Below the pieces are notes generated by a model that worked only from the letters and a program-made list of their open reading frames with translations, did not search any database and was not told where the DNA came from. A DNA stretch of 64,000 nucleotides from Sanguibacter keddieii DSM 10542 (GTDB taxonomy: Bacteria > Actinomycetota > Actinomycetes > Actinomycetales > Cellulomonadaceae): assembly GCF_000024925.1 (NCBI RefSeq), contig NC_013521.1, positions 3,906,001 to 3,970,000 of the forward strand. Direction: 5' to 3'. Positions 61,072 to 64,000 of the stretch are shown here, one piece after another. Both the position numbers and the translations under genes were made by a program. Position 1 is the stretch's first letter. Each line of letters starts with the position of its first letter.

Positions 61072-61647
61072 TCAGACCTCGGAGCGGTGGAAGCCCTGCC
61101 AGGACCGCGAGGCCGTCGGGCCGCGCTGGCCCTGGTACCGGGAGCCGTAGCGCTCGGAGCCGTAGGGGTGCTCGGCGGGCGAGGAGAGACGGAAGAAGCA
61201 GAGCTGCCCGATCTTCATGCCGGGCCACAGCAGGATGGGGAGGGTCGCGACGTTGCTGAGCTCGAGGGTGACGTGGCCGGAGAACCCGGGGTCGATGAAC
61301 CCTGCGGTCGAGTGCGTCAGGAGCCCGAGCCGGCCGAGGGACGACTTGCCCTCGAGGCGCGCGGCGACGTCGTCGGGCAGCGTGACGGCCTCGAAGGTGG
61401 ACCCGAGGACGAACTCGCCGGGGTGCAGGATGAAGGACTCGCCCTGCTCGACCTCGACGGCGCGCGTGAGGTCGGGCTGCTCGGCCGCCGGGTCGATGAA
61501 CGGGTACTTGTGGTTGTCGAACAGCCGGAAGAACCTGTCGAGGCGCACGTCGATGCTCGACGGCTGGATCATCTCCGGCGCGTACGGGTCGAGCCTGACG
61601 CGCCCGAGGTCGAGCTCGGCACGGATGTCACGGTCTGAGAGCAGCAC
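61072..61647 (-). CDS. dcd: dCTP deaminase (probably bifunctional dCTP deaminase/dUTPase)
   Basis: A 191-residue trimeric enzyme making dUMP or dUTP from d[68 protein letters not shown] with the catalytic Glu, [11 protein letters not shown] and [13 protein letters not shown] are complete. The actinobacterial form is usually bifunctional. GTG start; weak ribosome site. Confidence 0.95.
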   Translation of the reverse strand: MLLSDRDIRAELDLGRVRLDPYAPEMIQPSSIDVRLDRFFRLFDNHKYPFIDPAAEQPDLTRAVEVEQGESFILHPGEFVLGSTFEAVTLPDDVAARLEGKSSLGRLGLLTHSTAGFIDPGFSGHVTLELSNVATLPILLWPGMKIGQLCFFRLSSPAEHPYGSERYGSRYQGQRGPTASRSWQGFHRSEV

Positions 61648-61734
61648 CCTGCAAAGGTAGCCGATCGGCTGCCGTCACCGGCCGGGCATCGACGGGCTTC
61701 GACCGGCATCGACGGGCATCGAGCCGTCGGGCCG

Positions 61735-61830
61735 CAGCCGCGCAGCGGCCATCGGACCGCAGCCGCGCAGCGGCCGTCGGACCACAGCCGCGCAGCGGCC
61801 GTCGAGCGTCAGCCGCGCAGCGGCCGTCCG
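61735..61830. repeat. 25-bp tandem repeat, four copies, at the TM2 gene end
   Basis: CAGCCGCGCAGCGGCC recurs at 61735, 61760, 61785 and 61810, exactly 25 nt apart. The copy at 61810 holds the last codons and stop of the TM2 gene; the other three lie beyond it. Shorter CATCGACGGG repeats precede at 61687-61722. Confidence 0.88.
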
Positions 61831-62447
61831 CGGGCGTCCCGGGAGTAGCTGCCGGTGCGGTCGGTGAGGTAGAGGATGCCCTCGACGAGACCCCAGACCC
61901 CGGTGACGAAGGACAGCGTGCCGAAGGACAGCACGGTGATGAGCAGCATGATCATGCCGACCCCGGTGTGGCCCGTGTAGAAGCGGTGCACCCCGAGCGC
62001 CCCGAGGAAGATGCCGAGCAGACCGGCGGCGACCCGTGACTTGGCGTAGGCGTCCGGCGCCCACGGGGCACCGGGCTGCGGGTAGCTGGCCTGCTGGTAC
62101 GCGGCCTGCTGGTACCCGGGCTGCTGGACGCCGTGACCCGTGCCCGGGTATCCCGCTGGCGGGACCGGCACGGTGTAGCCCTGCTGGGCGTAGGGCTGCT
62201 GGCCTGCCTGCTGCGGGGGCTGCTGCCCCGGGTAGGGGTGCACGGCGCCCGGTCCGGCGGGCGGCTGCGCCAGGTACGGCGGCTGGGCCGAGGACGGGCC
62301 GGGCGTGTCGAGGGCGTAACCGTACGGCGCGGTCGGCGGCTCGGCCGAGGTGCCCGGCAGGCCTGCGGCGGGGCGCATCCAGTCGGGTCGTTCGTGCTCG
62401 GGCAGAGGCTCCGACGGGACCGACCCGTAGCCTGAGAAGCTGCTCAC
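61809..62447 (-). CDS. TM2 domain-containing membrane protein
   Basis: A 212-residue protein. The first 135 residues are Pro/Gln/Tyr-rich (QQPPQQAGQQPYAQQGY); the last 75 form a TM2 domain: KSRVAAGLLGIFLGALGVHRFYTGHTGVGMIMLLITVLSFGTLSFVTGVWGLVEGILYLTD, two helices with the DRF-like HRFYTG turn. Function unknown. GTG at 62447 with GGGAG 10 nt upstream. Its 3' end is copied in a 25-bp repeat. Confidence 0.88.
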   Translation of the reverse strand: MSSFSGYGSVPSEPLPEHERPDWMRPAAGLPGTSAEPPTAPYGYALDTPGPSSAQPPYLAQPPAGPGAVHPYPGQQPPQQAGQQPYAQQGYTVPVPPAGYPGTGHGVQQPGYQQAAYQQASYPQPGAPWAPDAYAKSRVAAGLLGIFLGALGVHRFYTGHTGVGMIMLLITVLSFGTLSFVTGVWGLVEGILYLTDRTGSYSRDARGRPLRG

Positions 62448-62472
62448 TTGTCGTTCGCTCCCGTCGTATGGG

Positions 62473-62478
62473 TATGAT
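62473..62478 (+). promoter_or_regulatory. −10-like TATGAT of the tRNA-Gly gene
   Basis: TATGAT lies 26 nt before the mature tRNA 5' end; TTGTCG about 19 nt upstream is a possible −35. Confidence 0.45.
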
Positions 62479-62503
62479 CGTCGTCGCGCGATGGTTGCGC
62501 AGT

Positions 62504-62577
62504 GCGGATGTAGTTCAATGGTAGAACTTCAGCTTCCCAAGCTGATAGCGCGGGTTCGATTCCCGTCATCCGCTCCA
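62504..62577 (+). tRNA. tRNA-Gly (CCC)
   Basis: Acceptor GCGGATG pairs with CATCCGC; D-loop AGTTCAATGGTAGAACT; anticodon stem TCAGC/GCTGA around TTCCCAA, anticodon CCC; T-arm CGGGTTCGATTCCCG; discriminator T then encoded CCA. All stems pair. Confidence 0.95.
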
Positions 62578-62598
62578 CAGACTGGTCATGACGTGCTC

Positions 62599-64000
62599 TC
62601 ATCCGTCGACCGCCACCCCGAAGAGCCGGACAAGATCAGCGAGTCCTGACTCGTACCCCTGTCCTACAGCCCGGAACCGCCACGCCGTACCTCGTCGGTA
62701 GACGACGGCGAGGACCATGGACCGCTCGACCGTCCCCGCGTCGAGCGTCGAGCGGACGACCTGCGTGCCGTCGACGTCCCGCAGCACGAGCTCGATCGGT
62801 CCGACCTCCCCGAAGGCTGTCTCGCCCTCGGTCGAGGCCGCGACGACGATCCTCGTCGCCCCCTCGGGCAGGAGCTCCAGGTCGATCGCGACGAGCGTCT
62901 CGCCCGGCGCGTCTTCCGCGACGGACACGGATCCGCTCGGGTGCTCGGGAGAGTTGAAGAAGACCAGGCCCGAGTCGTCTGCGACCTTCTCGAGGTCGTC
63001 GGTGACGAACGCGACGACGTCGACGTCGGAAGTGTTCTCCGGTCGCCGCACGCTGAGCGACCACTGCTCGACGTCCGGGAGGTCGAGGACCCCGCCGCGC
63101 GGGAGCACGGGGACGTCGGCTCCGTGGACGACGCGACGGGCTGGCGGCGCCGCCGCAGCAGCAGACGGCAACGCGCCCGTCCCGGCGGGAGGCTGGACGG
63201 TCCGTCGCGGCGGGGCGACCGGGGTCAGCGTGACCGGGTCGAGGTGGTCGACGGCCGCCGTCGACTCGATCCGGGACCAGCGCGGGTCTGCGACCGCGCC
63301 GGGGAGCCCGACGACGTCGGTGACGGCTGCCGTGAGGTTGACCGCAGCGCGGCCCCCAGCAGCGACGACCCGCTCTCGGACCGCCGACGACTCGGTGTGC
63401 GTCCCACCCACGACCAGGACGCGTCGTCCGGTGAGAGGTCCGCTGGGACGGAGAGCTCCCTCGACGGCAGGAACCTGACGTGCGGCTCCCACCGGTCTGC
63501 CCGGGACCACACGTCCGACGAGGTCGAGGAACACACGCTCGTCGACGATCTCGATACCGTGGGCCCGGGCCGCTGCGAGCTTGCGCGTCGTGGCTGCCGG
63601 CGTCGCGCACACCACGACCGACGTCCGAGAGCTCGCCGAGTTCATGACGTCCAGCCCCGCACCGACCGCGAGCCGGACCAGGTCGTCGCGTGGGCGCTCG
63701 GTCGGCCCGGTGAAGACGATCTTCATGCCCTGGACCCAGGGCGACGCACCGTCCCAGCGGCCGGGCCAGGCCCAGTCGCACGGGACCCGTGGCGACGGGC
63801 TCGGGCGCACCGGGCCCCCGTCCCGTGCGCTTGGCTCACCGGGCCCGCAGGCTGCGACGGGGAGCGTCATGCCGAGCCGGTCCGCGGCTGCGAGCGAGTG
63901 CCGCAGGACCTCGACGAGCACGCGGACGTCGTCCTCGGCGTCGTGGGCACGCCGCTGCTGGACACCCCAGTGGGCCGCCACCGTGGCGAGCCTGAGGTCC
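62599..64000 (-). CDS. Exonuclease-BRCT-TerD fusion protein, partial
   Basis: The N-terminus lies beyond the window; 466 residues are visible. First, the end of a DEDDh 3'-5' exonuclease (RLATVAAHWGVQQRRAHDAEDDVRVLVEVLRHSL, with the catalytic His and Asp). Then a BRCT domain (MKIVFTGPTERPRDDLVRLAVGAGLDVMNSASSRTSVVV) and a second BRCT-like part (LTGRRVLVVGGTHTESSAV). Then a Pro/Ala linker and a TerD domain (LSVRRPENTSDVDVVAFVTDD, VFFNSPEHPSGSV, IVVAASTE). TerD proteins bind calcium and are linked to tellurite and stress responses. Fusion with a nuclease suggests DNA-damage or stress use. Confidence 0.85.
   Translation of the reverse strand, partial: DLRLATVAAHWGVQQRRAHDAEDDVRVLVEVLRHSLAAADRLGMTLPVAACGPGEPSARDGGPVRPSPSPRVPCDWAWPGRWDGASPWVQGMKIVFTGPTERPRDDLVRLAVGAGLDVMNSASSRTSVVVCATPAATTRKLAAARAHGIEIVDERVFLDLVGRVVPGRPVGAARQVPAVEGALRPSGPLTGRRVLVVGGTHTESSAVRERVVAAGGRAAVNLTAAVTDVVGLPGAVADPRWSRIESTAAVDHLDPVTLTPVAPPRRTVQPPAGTGALPSAAAAAPPARRVVHGADVPVLPRGGVLDLPDVEQWSLSVRRPENTSDVDVVAFVTDDLEKVADDSGLVFFNSPEHPSGSVSVAEDAPGETLVAIDLELLPEGATRIVVAASTEGETAFGEVGPIELVLRDVDGTQVVRSTLDAGTVERSMVLAVVYRRGTAWRFRAVGQGYESGLADLVRLFGVAVDG

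Noticed and set aside
61072-61647. Antiphage dCTP deaminase
   Set aside because: All features match the housekeeping dcd; no defence partner genes are next to it.
61735-61830. Short CRISPR array
   Set aside because: The 25-bp period has only about 9 nt between the conserved cores, these are nearly identical, and one unit is coding sequence.

Overview
This is a high-GC (about 72%), densely packed actinobacterial chromosome segment. The Mrp antiporter block, SAM-IV-type leader, HAIR heat-shock box, DtxR/IdeR-like iron boxes, LAxTG-type sorting signal, many GTG starts and gene families such as DUF1206, DUF3151, LppM and FabG4/HtdX all point to Actinobacteria, probably a Micrococcales soil or plant-associated organism. 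That placement is inference from gene content. No phage, IS element, rRNA or CRISPR array is visible; one tRNA gene (Gly, anticodon CCC) is present.

Layout. 1-8.4 kb: the start of an oligopeptide-type ABC binding lipoprotein (cut by the window edge), cutC, a translationally coupled fadA2-fabG4-htdX-like lipid operon, a lipoprotein, a flavin monooxygenase-like gene and a pentapeptide-repeat protein. 8.5-12 kb: a sulfur/methionine locus. A class V PLP enzyme on the minus strand and rhodanese-metZ on the plus strand diverge from a 380-bp region holding two back-to-back S-adenosylmethionine riboswitches of different classes. 12-22.3 kb: purS-purQ, purD-purC and purA, interspersed with a siderophore-interacting protein under an iron box, a PadR regulator with two paralogous membrane proteins, and small envelope proteins. 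22.4-28.6 kb: DUF3151, two STAS anti-sigma-antagonist proteins, three consecutive AIM24 paralogues and a PAS/SpoIIE/HATPase phosphatase, probably a partner-switching signalling cluster. 28.7-32.4 kb: class II aldolase, a SpoU methyltransferase, a DedA protein and a NagD-like HAD phosphatase.

32.4-36.3 kb: a 1212-residue surface protein with two HtaA (haem-binding) domains, a LAxTG-like anchor, an exact 460-bp internal duplication and an iron box in its promoter. 36.3-43.5 kb: lemA, a hypothetical gene, pyrE, an unusual 19-bp direct/inverted repeat array, an SDR gene, xth, and a GH3 beta-glucosidase facing a TetR regulator. 43.6-52.8 kb: a septum-formation-family protein, a large LuxR/LAL regulator, clpB with a HAIR operator, an LppM-like lipoprotein and an alpha/beta hydrolase. 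52.9-59.7 kb: a complete mrpA(B)CDEFG Na+/H+ antiporter operon in which each gene overlaps the next. 59.9-64 kb: a hypothetical gene coupled to dcd, a TM2-domain protein, tRNA-Gly and an exonuclease-BRCT-TerD fusion cut by the window end.

Two themes stand out. First, metabolite and metal control: two SAM riboswitches around one sulfur locus, and related iron boxes at the siderophore-interacting gene and the HtaA surface gene, suggest the cell co-regulates siderophore and haem iron. Second, several genes (DUF1345, mrpG, the TM2 gene, and more loosely clpB, the SpoIIE gene and purA) carry short tandem repeats at or just after their stop codons, a recurrent pattern that ordinary annotation does not explain.
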